DNA of 58,356 nt from an uncultured Sphingosinicella sp. Its GTDB lineage: Bacteria; Pseudomonadota; Alphaproteobacteria; Sphingomonadales; Sphingomonadaceae. Below the pieces are notes generated by a model. The model did no database searches. It had not been told where the DNA came from and saw nothing but the letters and a program-made list of their open reading frames with translations. Shown here piece by piece: positions 18,166 through 25,883 of the stretch; position 1 is the first letter of the stretch; each line of letters starts with the position of its first letter. Both the position numbers and the translations under genes were made by a program. The stretch is from NCBI RefSeq assembly GCF_902806315.1, contig NZ_CADCWD010000061.1, positions 1-58,356 of the forward strand. Reading direction: 5' to 3'.

Positions 18166-19017
18166 ATGCGCATTCATCATCTCAACTGCGGCACCGACTG
18201 CCCGTTCGGCGGCGCACTGTTCGACGGGCGGAGCCTCGGACCGCTCGGCCATCTCGTCTGCCACTGTCTGTTGATCGAGACGCCGTCCCATGGGCTGGTA
18301 CTCGTCGACACAGGCTATGGCCTCAAGGACGTGCATCACCCGCATGACGGACCCGATCCGCGCATCACCAAGACCTTCCGCGCGATGCTCAACATCCAGC
18401 TGCGCGAGGAGGAGACCGCGATCCGCCAGGTTGAGAAGCTCGGATTCAAGGCGAGCGACGTCCGGCACATCCTGCTCACCCATCTCGATTTCGATCATGC
18501 CGGCGGGCTGGAGGATTTTCCGCACGCGACCGTCCACCTCATGGACAAGGAATATCGCGCGGCGACCGGCCCGCGCGACGGCTTCGTGCCCTATAATCGC
18601 TACCGCCCCCGCCAATTCGACGAGATCCGCAACTGGAAGCGCTACGGCGTAAAGGGGGAGCCCTGGTTCGGCTTCGAGGCGGTGCGCGACCTCGACGGGC
18701 TGCCGCCCGAGATCCTGATGGTGCCGCTGCCCGGCCATACCTGGGGACATGCCGGGATCGCGGTGCAGGGCCAGGACGGCTGGCTGCTGCACGCGGGCGA
18801 CGCCTACTTCTACCGCCACGAGGTGCGCGAGCCCAAGCGCAGGTGCACGCCGGGGCTGCGCTTCTATCAGACGATGATGGAAACGGACCGAAGGCTCCGC
18901 CTTGCCAACCAGAAACGGGTCCGCAGGCTTTCCGTCGACCGCAAGAACAAGGTCCGGGTCATCTGCGCCCACGATCCGGTGGAGCTGGAGCGCTGCCAGG
19001 CGGGTCGGCCGCTATAG
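18166..19017 (+). CDS. MBL-fold metallo-hydrolase, lactonase-like
   Basis: 283-residue metallo-beta-lactamase-fold hydrolase of the type that includes N-acyl-homoserine lactonases. Zinc motif HxHxDH is seen as THLDFDHAGG (about 105-114), with further ligands in GHTWGHAG, HAGDAYF and the C-terminal CAHDPVE. Length and the missing signal peptide fit a cytoplasmic enzyme. The window holds no luxI/luxR, so quorum-quenching activity is only a family-level possibility. A palindromic repeat follows the gene. Confidence 0.85.
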   Translation: MRIHHLNCGTDCPFGGALFDGRSLGPLGHLVCHCLLIETPSHGLVLVDTGYGLKDVHHPHDGPDPRITKTFRAMLNIQLREEETAIRQVEKLGFKASDVRHILLTHLDFDHAGGLEDFPHATVHLMDKEYRAATGPRDGFVPYNRYRPRQFDEIRNWKRYGVKGEPWFGFEAVRDLDGLPPEILMVPLPGHTWGHAGIAVQGQDGWLLHAGDAYFYRHEVREPKRRCTPGLRFYQTMMETDRRLRLANQKRVRRLSVDRKNKVRVICAHDPVELERCQAGRPL

Positions 19018-19021
19018 AAAC

Positions 19022-19127
19022 ATCCTCCCCTTGATGGGGAGGGTTGGGTGGAGTGGAGTGAATGGAGGGCGGTGCGTATCCGGATGCGCCACCCCGCCCC
19101 AACCCCTCCCCATCAAGGGGAGGGGCT
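19022..19127. repeat. Palindromic intergenic repeat (REP-like)
   Basis: Long imperfect palindrome: left arm CCTCCCCTTGATGGGGAGG, right arm CCTCCCCATCAAGGGGAGG, each itself a small hairpin, with a GC-rich middle. Repeats with such CCTCCCC arms are common between sphingomonad genes. It differs in its centre from the three repeats at 40437, 40934 and 53229. The rest of the gap to 19214 shows nothing further. Confidence 0.7.
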
Positions 19128-19214
19128 AGGAGCAAGGAGCACAGACGCCGTGTCCGGCAACGAAAGTGGATGCCGGATCACTTACGGCATGGCGTTTCGC
19201 GGGCGGCTAAGCGG

Positions 19215-19895
19215 CTAGCCTGCGTTGCTTCCGGAACCGCCTTCGCCGGCGCCGGACGTCTTGCGACGCGATCCGCCGCTCTTCGCGCCCGAACTGCTCT
19301 TGCCGTTCTTGGACGCTCCCGACTTGGCCGTGCCCTTCGCCCCGGCCGCCTTGCCGCTGCCCGAGGACACGCCGCCGCCCGATTTGGCGCTGCTCTTCGC
19401 ACGGCCCGAGCTGCCCGACGCGCTCTTGCTGCTGCGCTTGCGGGGAGTGGACAAGGGCTCTTCCTGGCTGCCACCCGAATTGCCGGTCGAAGTGCCGGAG
19501 CCGGAGCCCTCGTCCAGGCTGAAGAGGCGCCGGAAGGTGTCTGTCGCCGCCGAGACCAGTGCCTCCCCCACGCGGGTCGCGCTGGTGGCCGCTTCCTCGG
19601 TCGCGTCGGCCGCGTTCTTGGCCGTCTTCCTGGCCGTGTCCCGCACCTTCTGGTTCGTGGTCAGGGCCGCAGCCGCCGTTACCAGTCCGGCAGCGATCAC
19701 GCTGCGGGCGATCGGGTTTTGCGCAAGTTCCGCCGCCTTTTGTCCGAATTCCCTGAGCGACGCCGGAATGCGGTCGCCGGTGCCGCCGCCGGACGTCTGA
19801 TAGCCGCTGCCCGGCCCGCCTTGGCCCTGGCCGCCTTGATTGTTACCGCCCTGGGCTCCTGCGCCCTGATTTCCACCAGTCTTACGCTTCGCCAT
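19215..19895 (-). CDS. Low-complexity Ala/Gly/Ser/Lys-rich protein
   Basis: 226 residues in three parts: a Gly/Gln-rich N-terminus, a helical Ala-rich middle (about 45-125, with a weakly hydrophobic stretch IARSVIAAGLVTAAAALTT), and a basic Ser/Gly/Lys tail of about 100 residues resembling histone-H1-like or DNA-binding tails. GGAGG stands six bases before ATG 19895. No enzyme domain. It may bind DNA or act as a stress protein; neither is shown. It belongs to the local cluster of hydrophilic proteins on this strand. Confidence 0.7.
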   Translation of the reverse strand: MAKRKTGGNQGAGAQGGNNQGGQGQGGPGSGYQTSGGGTGDRIPASLREFGQKAAELAQNPIARSVIAAGLVTAAAALTTNQKVRDTARKTAKNAADATEEAATSATRVGEALVSAATDTFRRLFSLDEGSGSGTSTGNSGGSQEEPLSTPRKRSSKSASGSSGRAKSSAKSGGGVSSGSGKAAGAKGTAKSGASKNGKSSSGAKSGGSRRKTSGAGEGGSGSNAG

Positions 19896-20007
19896 CTTCG
19901 CCTCCAGCCTCAATCATAACCGATCCGTAACAGACTTGCGGTGGCGCGAACAGTTTCGCCGCGCCACCGCCGCCTGGATTGCATGCCTGTCTTAAGAAAG
20001 CTTCCGA

Positions 20008-20517
20008 TCAGGAGTCCGCGTCGCGCTCGAAGCTGCCCTGGCCGCGATCCTGATGCTGCTGCTGGTCCTGCAGAAGCTCGTCGGCCTGGGCGTCGAGTTG
20101 GGCGTTTTCGGCTGGGTCGAAGCTTCCGTCGCTGCCGCCGGCCCGATCGGGGCTGTCGCCGCTGACGCTGTCGGCACCGCGGCCGCCGCCCTGCTGCTCG
20201 TCGAAAGCTTCGCCGCGGCCCTGCGTGGCGTCGTGACCGACATCCTCGCCGCTGCCATAGCCCTGCTGGGCATTTTGCTGGCCCTGGTGGTTGGCCTGGT
20301 TCTGCGCGTTGCCGTAACCGCCACCGCCGCTGCTTCCGCCGGGGCTGGCCATGTCGCTCTGCGAGGGGCCGCCGCCCATCTGGGTGCCGCCGGTGCCTTC
20401 CTGCATCTGATCGCGGGTGAAAAGGGCGCCTTCGCCTTCCCCAGTCGCCTGGGACTGCTGGAGGTCGCGTCCGCTGAGCTGGTCAGCGTCCTGGATGCCC
20501 GATTTCTGCTCTGTCAT
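20008..20517 (-). CDS. Gln/Gly/Asp-rich hydrophilic protein, probable stress gene
   Basis: 169 residues starting MTEQKSGIQDADQLSG, almost without hydrophobic residues, with Gly/Ser/Gln repeats and an acidic C-terminus; predicted disordered. GAGGAG precedes ATG 20517. A perfect EcfG promoter sits 22-47 bp upstream, so the gene should belong to the general stress response even though it follows two same-strand genes. The longer frame upstream is noise. No known domain. Confidence 0.7.
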   Translation of the reverse strand: MTEQKSGIQDADQLSGRDLQQSQATGEGEGALFTRDQMQEGTGGTQMGGGPSQSDMASPGGSSGGGGYGNAQNQANHQGQQNAQQGYGSGEDVGHDATQGRGEAFDEQQGGGRGADSVSGDSPDRAGGSDGSFDPAENAQLDAQADELLQDQQQHQDRGQGSFERDADS

Positions 20518-20538
20518 ATCTAGTCTCCTCGAAGGTTG

Positions 20539-20564
20539 AACGTTGGCCTTACTTTGGGGGTTCC
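20539..20564 (-). promoter_or_regulatory. EcfG-type general-stress promoter (perfect match)
   Basis: GGAAC-N17-CGTT on the minus strand, ending 22 bp before ATG 20517. It overlaps the last codons of the 67-codon gene upstream. Confidence 0.65.
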
Positions 20565-20752
20565 TTGTCCCCAGGGCCACGTCCCAGGTCGTCGTAGCGA
20601 TAGGGCTCGCCGTCGGGGTTGACGCCGGTCGGGTCGGGCGAGACGACTTGGCGCCCCTCCTCTCCCCTTCCCTTTGCGTCGGCGAGACCCTCCGGGATCT
20701 CGTTGTGGCGCGCTTCGTCGCTCTCGGGGAGCGGATGGCCCTTGCCGTCCAT
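20549..20752 (-). CDS. Small hydrophilic protein (67 aa)
   Basis: 67 residues starting MDGKGHPLPESDEARHNEIPE, rich in Gly, Pro, Asp, Glu; no membrane segment. The ATG is one base after the stop of the 81-codon gene (TGACATG), so the pair is translationally coupled and driven by the EcfG promoter at 21030. No family recognised with certainty. Confidence 0.7.
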   Translation of the reverse strand: MDGKGHPLPESDEARHNEIPEGLADAKGRGEEGRQVVSPDPTGVNPDGEPYRYDDLGRGPGDKEPPK

Positions 20753-20753
20753 G

Positions 20754-20999
20754 TCAGGTCCCCTCGTCCGGATCGATCGGACGCTCGACCGCCTTGTCGA
20801 TCGGCCGCGCGCCATGCGGCTTGGGCCCACCGCCGCCGTGCGGATCGGTATCGTAATCCTCGCTTCGGGTGCCGCCGCCGCCCGCATTGGAGCCGCTGCC
20901 ATGCACTTCGCCGCTTTTGGGGTCGAAGGAGGCGCGCTTGCCGTGCTCCTCCCGGTCCACCCTGACCCGATCCACCTTGCCCTTCGTTCGCTCCACCAC
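20754..20999 (-). CDS. Small hydrophilic protein (81 aa)
   Basis: 81 residues starting at a GTG with AAGGAG six bases upstream; basic N-terminus (VERTKGKVDRVRVDREEHGK) and a Gly/Asp/Pro-rich remainder. First gene behind the perfect EcfG promoter at 21030-21055. No known domain; composition again suggests a disordered stress protein. Confidence 0.7.
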   Translation of the reverse strand: MVERTKGKVDRVRVDREEHGKRASFDPKSGEVHGSGSNAGGGGTRSEDYDTDPHGGGGPKPHGARPIDKAVERPIDPDEGT

Positions 21000-21027
21000 G
21001 GGCGTCTCCTTGGTTAGCCTTGAACAC

Positions 21028-21053
21028 TGAACGCGGTGTGCAACGCAGCCGTT
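21028..21053 (+). promoter_or_regulatory. EcfG-like plus-strand promoter (one mismatch)
   Basis: TGAAC-N17-CGTT on the plus strand, almost the mirror image of the perfect minus-strand site, so the element may be bidirectional and serve the four-helix-bundle gene at 21142. Confidence 0.35.
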
Positions 21054-21055
21054 CC
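21030..21055 (-). promoter_or_regulatory. EcfG-type general-stress promoter (perfect match)
   Basis: GGAAC-N17-CGTT on the minus strand, 31 bp before the GTG start at 20999. Drives the small-protein genes at 20549-20999. Confidence 0.7.
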
Positions 21056-21141
21056 GAGCCCCATTTTGTCGCTCCCTTGCGGCACCCTTCTCGTTGTCGA
21101 TGCGTTACGTCAGCGGATTTCCACCCAAGAGGAGCAACCCT

Positions 21142-21627
21142 ATGTTCGACAAGAGCCATGATATCAGCGTGCTCAACAGCCTGATCGAGACCACGATCGA
21201 CAGCGTCGACGGCTATCGCCGTTCGGCCCAGGAGGCGACCAACAGCCGCTTCAGCGCGGCCTTCCTGGAGCGCGCCAGCGAGCGCGAGCAGATCGTCTCG
21301 AAGCTGCGCGACGAAGTGCGCCGCTTAGGCGGAAACCCGGAGGATGACGGCAGCGTGCTCGCCGCCGCTCACCGCGCTTTCCTGTCCTTGCGCGACAAGG
21401 TCACGGGCAGCGACGACGCCGCGGTCATCGCGGAGGTCGATCACGGCGAAAGCTACCTGAACGGCAAGTGGGAAACAGCGCTTCGCGACGACCAGCTCTC
21501 GCAGGAGACCCGGAGCCTGATCCAGCAGTCCTACGATTCCGTGCGCGAGGGCCGCGACACCTTCCGCCGCCTGCACGAGGACATGTCGTCCACGAGCAGC
21601 AGCGGCGGCGCCAGCACGAGCTACTAA
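21142..21627 (+). CDS. PA2169-family four-helix-bundle protein (DUF2383)
   Basis: 161 residues with the DUF2383/PA2169 pattern: LNSLIETTIDSVDGYRRSA at the N-terminus, ERASEREQIVSKLRDEVRRLGG in the second helix and a conserved VDHGESYL helix. The family is ferritin-like in fold and often stress-induced; its role is not established. The C-terminus is a Ser/Gly tail. AAGAGGAGC precedes ATG 21142. It is divergent from the EcfG-controlled small genes and has its own terminator. Confidence 0.88.
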   Translation: MFDKSHDISVLNSLIETTIDSVDGYRRSAQEATNSRFSAAFLERASEREQIVSKLRDEVRRLGGNPEDDGSVLAAAHRAFLSLRDKVTGSDDAAVIAEVDHGESYLNGKWETALRDDQLSQETRSLIQQSYDSVREGRDTFRRLHEDMSSTSSSGGASTSY

Positions 21628-21645
21628 GCCTCGGCAGCAAGAGAG

Positions 21646-21674
21646 GGGCGCGTTCGCGAGGACGCGCCCTTTTC
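21646..21674 (+). terminator. Rho-independent terminator
   Basis: 8-bp stem GGGCGCGT/ACGCGCCC followed by TTTTC, 19 bp after the stop of the four-helix-bundle gene. Confidence 0.75.
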
Positions 21675-21679
21675 TGTGC

Positions 21680-22210
21680 CTAGCGGAGCTTACCGCAGGC
21701 TTCGAAGAAGGCGCGGATCAGCTGGGGCGGAGGCGCTGCGACCGGGCCGACCTGCTGCGTACCGTAACGGGCGGTGATCTGCTTGGCCTGACGCAGGAGC
21801 TGCGGCAGAGTCTCGGGGACCGGTGCCTCGGCGGTCACGCCGCCCTGCGCGCCGAGATCGGCGACCAAAGTCACCGGCTCATCACCCAGGCCAAGCGAGA
21901 ACCTGTCTTCGCTGCCGATCGGCTTGAACTCGGGGGCGTTCGCGACGAGCCGCGCTGGGTTGGGGAGGCACGTCAAAGCCAGGCGAGGCTGCCCGCCTTC
22001 CACCAGCCGGAGCGAAGTGGCCGGGCCGCTAACGGCGCTCTCCCACTGGGCCGCGTCGGCCGCGGGCGCTGGCTGGAGGGGCTGCGGCTCGGGCTGCTGC
22101 GCTACCGGCGGGCCGGACGGCGTCGGCAGCGTATCGGGATTGGCGGGTTGAGGCGCTGGGCCGCAGGCGGAAGCTGCGAGCGCAATCAGAAGCGGCAGGA
22201 TGCGGGTCAT
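21680..22210 (-). CDS. Pro-rich lipoprotein, hypothetical
   Basis: 176-residue protein with a lipoprotein signal (LIALAASAC, Cys at about 16), then a Pro/Gln-rich spacer of about 45 residues and a compact C-terminal domain with two Cys (LTCLP and FEACGKLR). ATG 22210 was chosen over an earlier in-frame start because it begins the signal peptide. Family not recognised; similar small lipoproteins with a CxxP/EACGKL end occur in sphingomonads. Likely anchored in the envelope. Confidence 0.75.
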   Translation of the reverse strand: MTRILPLLIALAASACGPAPQPANPDTLPTPSGPPVAQQPEPQPLQPAPAADAAQWESAVSGPATSLRLVEGGQPRLALTCLPNPARLVANAPEFKPIGSEDRFSLGLGDEPVTLVADLGAQGGVTAEAPVPETLPQLLRQAKQITARYGTQQVGPVAAPPPQLIRAFFEACGKLR

Positions 22211-22248
22211 GCCTTGAGGTGCCCGCAAAGACGCGCCGGGCGCAAGCT

Positions 22249-23319
22249 CTAGCGGCCCGACCGCTCCCAGAAGGGGCGCAGCACCGCCGCGAGAAAGCGG
22301 CCGCGGACCAGCAGATAGTCCATAATATCGGGTCCGGGCGTTTCTCCCATCGTGCTCTTGTGCCCGCCGTCCCCCGCGCCGTCGTCGAGGAAGGTGATGC
22401 CGCGATCGGCTGCTGCCATGTAGGTGCGGTAGCTCAACACCTTGCCCGGGCTATGCTTGGCGAAGGCCTGATCGTAGCTGGTGGCGATGCAATAGCGGGT
22501 CGTGCCGGCGTCGATCCCGAAGCTGAAGGCCGCGGGCTCGCCGGCTATGTAGAGCATGCCGACACTCATCATCCGGGCGAGCTGCGGATCCCGCACCGCC
22601 TGCTCCCAGATCGAGCGCTGCCGGGGATCGAGGAACTTGGCGTCCCCTCCCCGCTCGCCCAGCCAGCTCTTCCGCTCGATCGCGGCGAGATCGTCGAAGA
22701 CCTCCTTCGTCCAACCGGAGCCGGAAATCTCCTTCCATTCGAGCGCGCCATGTCCGGCGAGATGCTTCTCATGAAAGCGATTCTTCTTGAGGGTTGAACC
22801 GCGCGGCCAGGGGCCGACTTTCCGTGCCTCCAAGATATCGAGGCAGAAACTGGTGGCGACGCGCCGCTGAAGCACGGTCCAGCCGGACCGGGGCGCGGCC
22901 GCAATCAGCCGGCGGATCGTCGGGTCGTTCGCATTGGCGGGGCCGATGCGCAGCGCGTTCCCCAAAGCCTTTTTCGTGGTCCTGCTGGCGAGAAAGGCCT
23001 GCACTTCCCCCTCGCGCGCATCCGCGGCGATCGGGAAGCTTCGGATCGGCCAGTAGCTCCCCGGCACGGCTCGAATCCCGAACATGCCCGGGCCGGTGCG
23101 GACGATGGGCAGTGCCAGGATAGGCTGACCGTCCCTGCGGCAGGCGACGAGCGTCGCTGCCCCGCCTTTCCCGGCGGCGTCGAACCAAGCCGCCCTGAGA
23201 AAGGCGTGGCGAGTGTCCGCGTCGTTTGCGACGTCATCCATAGCCGGGTCCACGCCTTCGCGCAGCTGGACGTGGAGGAGCGGCGCGGCACGCGCGACAT
23301 TGATCGGCAGTTCAAGCAT
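22249..23319 (-). CDS. GNAT/FemAB-type acetyltransferase (BcsL/CelD-like)
   Basis: 356 residues with the acetyltransferase_6 (FemAB-related GNAT) domain in the C-terminal half (about 165-330): KKNRFHEKHLAGHGALEW, AIERKSWLGE and AFSFGIDAGTTRYCIATSYDQAFAKHSPGKVL in sequence pieces typical of the CelD group. Such proteins are linked to exopolysaccharide or peptidoglycan modification. No membrane segments. A single gene between a lipoprotein and the DUF2721 gene; substrate unknown. Confidence 0.8.
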   Translation of the reverse strand: MLELPINVARAAPLLHVQLREGVDPAMDDVANDADTRHAFLRAAWFDAAGKGGAATLVACRRDGQPILALPIVRTGPGMFGIRAVPGSYWPIRSFPIAADAREGEVQAFLASRTTKKALGNALRIGPANANDPTIRRLIAAAPRSGWTVLQRRVATSFCLDILEARKVGPWPRGSTLKKNRFHEKHLAGHGALEWKEISGSGWTKEVFDDLAAIERKSWLGERGGDAKFLDPRQRSIWEQAVRDPQLARMMSVGMLYIAGEPAAFSFGIDAGTTRYCIATSYDQAFAKHSPGKVLSYRTYMAAADRGITFLDDGAGDGGHKSTMGETPGPDIMDYLLVRGRFLAAVLRPFWERSGR

Positions 23320-23429
23320 TTCGTTCCAGTCCTGCCTTTTGCCCGCCTCTGCAACCGCTTAGGCGACAAAGATGACCATCGGGTAAGTCGCGGTTGACGC
23401 GGCGGCGGTTAAAGCCGTTATCAGGCGCC

Positions 23430-23888
23430 ATGAATGGCGGCGTGTCGACCATCGCGGAGATCATCCAGCTCGCCATCGCGCCAGTCTTCCTGCTGGTCGG
23501 CATCGGCAGCCTCTTGAACGTCATGACGGGACGGCTCGCACGGATCATCGACCGAGTTCGCGTGCTGGAAGAGGATGTGCTCACGGCCGACGACCAGCGG
23601 CGCCGAGACGAGATTGGCGAGCTTTCGGTCCTGTCGCGCCGCCTCAGCATCTGCCAGTGGGCGATCGCCATGTGCACGGTCTCGGCCGTGCTCGTCTGCG
23701 TGATGGTGATCGTGCTGTTCGTCGCCAGCATCGGCACGATGGATTTCGCCACTCCCGTCGCCTTGCTCTTCATCGCGATCATGGCCGCGCTGACGCTGGG
23801 GCTCGCGCTCTTCTTCCTGGAAGTGACCATTTCCACCCGCGTGGTGCGGGTGCGCGAGGAATATGTGCGGGCTGCACGCCGGAAATGA
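23430..23888 (+). CDS. DUF2721 membrane protein
   Basis: 152 residues with three predicted membrane segments (about 10-32, 77-100 and 108-132) and the DUF2721 pattern: IAPVFLLVGIGSLLNVMTGRLARIIDR, then RRRDEIGELSVLSRR on the cytoplasmic loop. ATG 23430 was chosen; the stop overlaps the start of the next gene (ATGA). Function of the family is unknown. Confidence 0.88.
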   Translation: MNGGVSTIAEIIQLAIAPVFLLVGIGSLLNVMTGRLARIIDRVRVLEEDVLTADDQRRRDEIGELSVLSRRLSICQWAIAMCTVSAVLVCVMVIVLFVASIGTMDFATPVALLFIAIMAALTLGLALFFLEVTISTRVVRVREEYVRAARRK

Positions 23889-24292
23889 CACCGGCGCTCG
23901 AGCGAAGGTTGCTTCAGGCGAGTGTCGCTCTGGCCTCGACTGTTTCGCTCACGATGGGCGGCCTCAGCATCCTGCGCAGCGCCGACATCCTGCAGGGCAT
24001 GAGCCCACCCTTCCCCGTCGACCTCGACAGCCATTATCGTTACCTCTCGGGCCTGCTGCTCGGCATCGGGCTCGTCTTCCTTTCGACCCTTCCGCGGATC
24101 GAGACCAAGCAGATTGTGTTCAGGACCCTGGGCGCGATCATCGTCGTCGGTGGTCTGGGGCGCCTTTGGTCGCTCATCGATGCCGGAGTGCCGAGCGCCG
24201 GACACCAGTTCGGACTGGTCATGGAGCTGATCGTGACACCGCTGATCGTCATGTGGCAGAGCCGCGTCGCGAGGCGCTGCGCGGCCCCATAG
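23885..24292 (+). CDS. DUF4345-type membrane protein
   Basis: 135 residues with four predicted membrane helices. The pattern (first helix with GGLSILRSADIL, then FPVDLDSHYRYLSGLLLGIG, then GRLWSLIDAGVP) fits DUF4345, a small family of bacterial inner-membrane proteins without known function. Coupled to the DUF2721 gene by an ATGA overlap, hence the same operon. Confidence 0.82.
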   Translation: MTPALERRLLQASVALASTVSLTMGGLSILRSADILQGMSPPFPVDLDSHYRYLSGLLLGIGLVFLSTLPRIETKQIVFRTLGAIIVVGGLGRLWSLIDAGVPSAGHQFGLVMELIVTPLIVMWQSRVARRCAAP

Positions 24293-24506
24293 CAAATCGC
24301 TCCGCCCGAATGAACGGACGGAGCGATCCTCGCGTAAATGGACCCAAGAGGCCCCGGAAACAGGACAGCAATGTCCGTGCCAAGACGCATTGCTGCGGAA
24401 CGGCATGGTAAAGCGGAATGGTTTCGTAAAGATTAGCGACGTTGGAACCGCGCAGGACAAGACTGCGAGATGACAGGTGCCGTGCACCCCAGAAACGCTG
24501 AAGGGC

Positions 24507-24527
24507 CGTCGGGCAACTTGCCCGACG
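24507..24527. other. Perfect 10-bp palindrome in intergenic region
   Basis: CGTCGGGCAA and TTGCCCGACG with one base between them, without a T tract on either strand. It lies 56 bp downstream of the minus-strand mini-ORF at 24583-24639 and could be the 3' hairpin of that transcript. The remaining gap (24293-24785) holds no other gene. Confidence 0.4.
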
Positions 24528-24582
24528 ACCCCCCGACATGGTCAGCGGCCGGATGCTCCAGCCCGGAGGACCACAAGAAAGC

Positions 24583-24639
24583 TTAGGCTTTCATCCCCCG
24601 AACGAGCAGAACCGACCCCCTTGCTGAACCATGAGACAT
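24583..24639 (-). CDS. Candidate 18-codon mini-ORF with extended Shine-Dalgarno
   Basis: ATG 24639 is preceded at 4 bases by AGGAGGTGATC, an exact complement of the 16S rRNA 3' end, far stronger than any other site in the window. The frame encodes MSHGSARGSVLLVRGMKA and ends in TAA. A TTGATC-N17-CATAGT promoter-like pair lies about 40 bp upstream and a palindrome downstream. It may be a leader peptide, a small protein or part of a dual-function RNA. Confidence 0.4.
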   Translation of the reverse strand: MSHGSARGSVLLVRGMKA

Positions 24640-24785
24640 CGGATCACCTCCTTTCGCTTGTTGAAGACAAGGCGACTATGAGTCGGCCCGACAGCGTGAT
24701 CAAGTCTTGTATTGAATTCATTTGACGCTAGTCTTTCTGGCTTCCGCCGGCCGGCCCGCCCGGCGCCTCCAAGAGGCTCCAGACC

Positions 24786-25325
24786 TTGCGGCTCTCCCGC
24801 TTCTTCGCGCTGTTCCTGCTTCTCCTGGCTTGCGCCTGCACGAGCCGCACGGAACAAGTCTTGCCCCTCTCCCGCTCGATCGTCGGCGCAAGTCAGGTGA
24901 AGCGGATCGAGCTGGTCGTGACGCCTCAGGCCCGGGCTTCGATCGCGGCGATGGACGAGCGCGCCCTGCAGAAAAAGGCGGTGGGCGGCTATGCAGCGGC
25001 CCCGTTCGCGCAACTGCTCCCCGATATGATCATGGAAGCCACGCGAAGGGCCGGGCTCACCAGCGGCCGCGAACTCAAGCTTCAGATCGAGGTCGACGAG
25101 TTCGACACGGCCAGCGCCGGCGCGGCCATATTCGGGCGGGAGGATAGACTCGCCGGAACCGTCTTCGTGACGGACGCCGGGACAGGCGAGGCGCTCGGCC
25201 AGCTCTATGTGGATGTCAATGCGCGGGCGAGCGGCCTCATCGGCCTCGCCACAAGGGGCGGCGTGCGGGAGCGGATCGCGGAAGCATTTGCTACCCGAAT
25301 AGCGAACGCACTGAGCGGCCGCTGA
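24786..25325 (+). CDS. Lipoprotein, DUF4410-like
   Basis: 179 residues with a lipoprotein signal (FLLLLACAC, Cys at about 16-18) and a domain reminiscent of DUF4410: an amphipathic start VKRIELVVTPQA, a central ATRRAGL helix, LQIEVDEFD strand and a C-terminal amphipathic helix IAEAFATRIANALSG. The start is a TTG, the only in-frame start before the signal peptide, with AAGAGG upstream. Function unknown; envelope location likely. Confidence 0.7.
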   Translation: MRLSRFFALFLLLLACACTSRTEQVLPLSRSIVGASQVKRIELVVTPQARASIAAMDERALQKKAVGGYAAAPFAQLLPDMIMEATRRAGLTSGRELKLQIEVDEFDTASAGAAIFGREDRLAGTVFVTDAGTGEALGQLYVDVNARASGLIGLATRGGVRERIAEAFATRIANALSGR

Positions 25326-25432
25326 AGCGGCAAGATCCTGGCGAAACCCGATAGATCAGCCGCTCCAATCGCAAGTAATTGACTCTTAATCTGTTCCGTT
25401 CGATCCTTTGCGCTTCAACAAGGGGGATAATC

Positions 25433-25834
25433 ATGAAACTGCTCAAGGTTCTGCCGCTCGCACTCCTCGTCGCGACTGCCGCGTCGCAGCCCGCAATTGC
25501 CAAGGACAAGCCGAAAAAGGCCTTCGTCGTCGTCAACGAGGCAGTCGGCGTTCCCGTTTTCCCGCACGACATCACCGACCGTCCCTACGAGGTGATCGGT
25601 GAGGTCAAGGCCGGCGTTCGCAAGGCGACCATCTTCAGCAAGGAAGCCAACCAGACGAAGATTTACGAGGAGCTCTGGGAGCGCGCCGAAAAGCTGAAGG
25701 CGGACGCCGTGATCAAGGCGAATTACGGTGAGTCTCACGTCTCCGCTTTCAGCTGGGGCAAGACCAACGCAACCGGCACCGCGATCCGCTTTACGGGCCC
25801 AGCCAAGGCGGCTGCCGACAAGCCCGCCAACTAA
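25433..25834 (+). CDS. Secreted YbjQ-like (heavy-metal-binding fold) protein
   Basis: 133 residues: signal peptide (cut after QPAIA, about 21), then a domain starting PYEVIGEVKAG and containing IYEELWERAEKLKADAVIKANYG, which follows the YbjQ/DUF74 layout (strand, helix, then A-DAV-strand). YbjQ proteins form pentamers of unknown role. The periplasmic version is common in sphingomonads. AGGGGGAT precedes the ATG. A monocistronic gene by spacing. Confidence 0.65.
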   Translation: MKLLKVLPLALLVATAASQPAIAKDKPKKAFVVVNEAVGVPVFPHDITDRPYEVIGEVKAGVRKATIFSKEANQTKIYEELWERAEKLKADAVIKANYGESHVSAFSWGKTNATGTAIRFTGPAKAAADKPAN

Positions 25835-25883
25835 GACGATGAGCCGGGCGCTTCGGCGCCCGGCTCCTCTTTGGGAGCGGCTC

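Noticed and set aside
24640-24654. Match to the 3' end of 16S rRNA (GGATCACCTCCTTT) on the plus strand
   Set aside because: Nothing else of the rRNA surrounds it; the minus-strand reading as a Shine-Dalgarno before an ATG explains it better.
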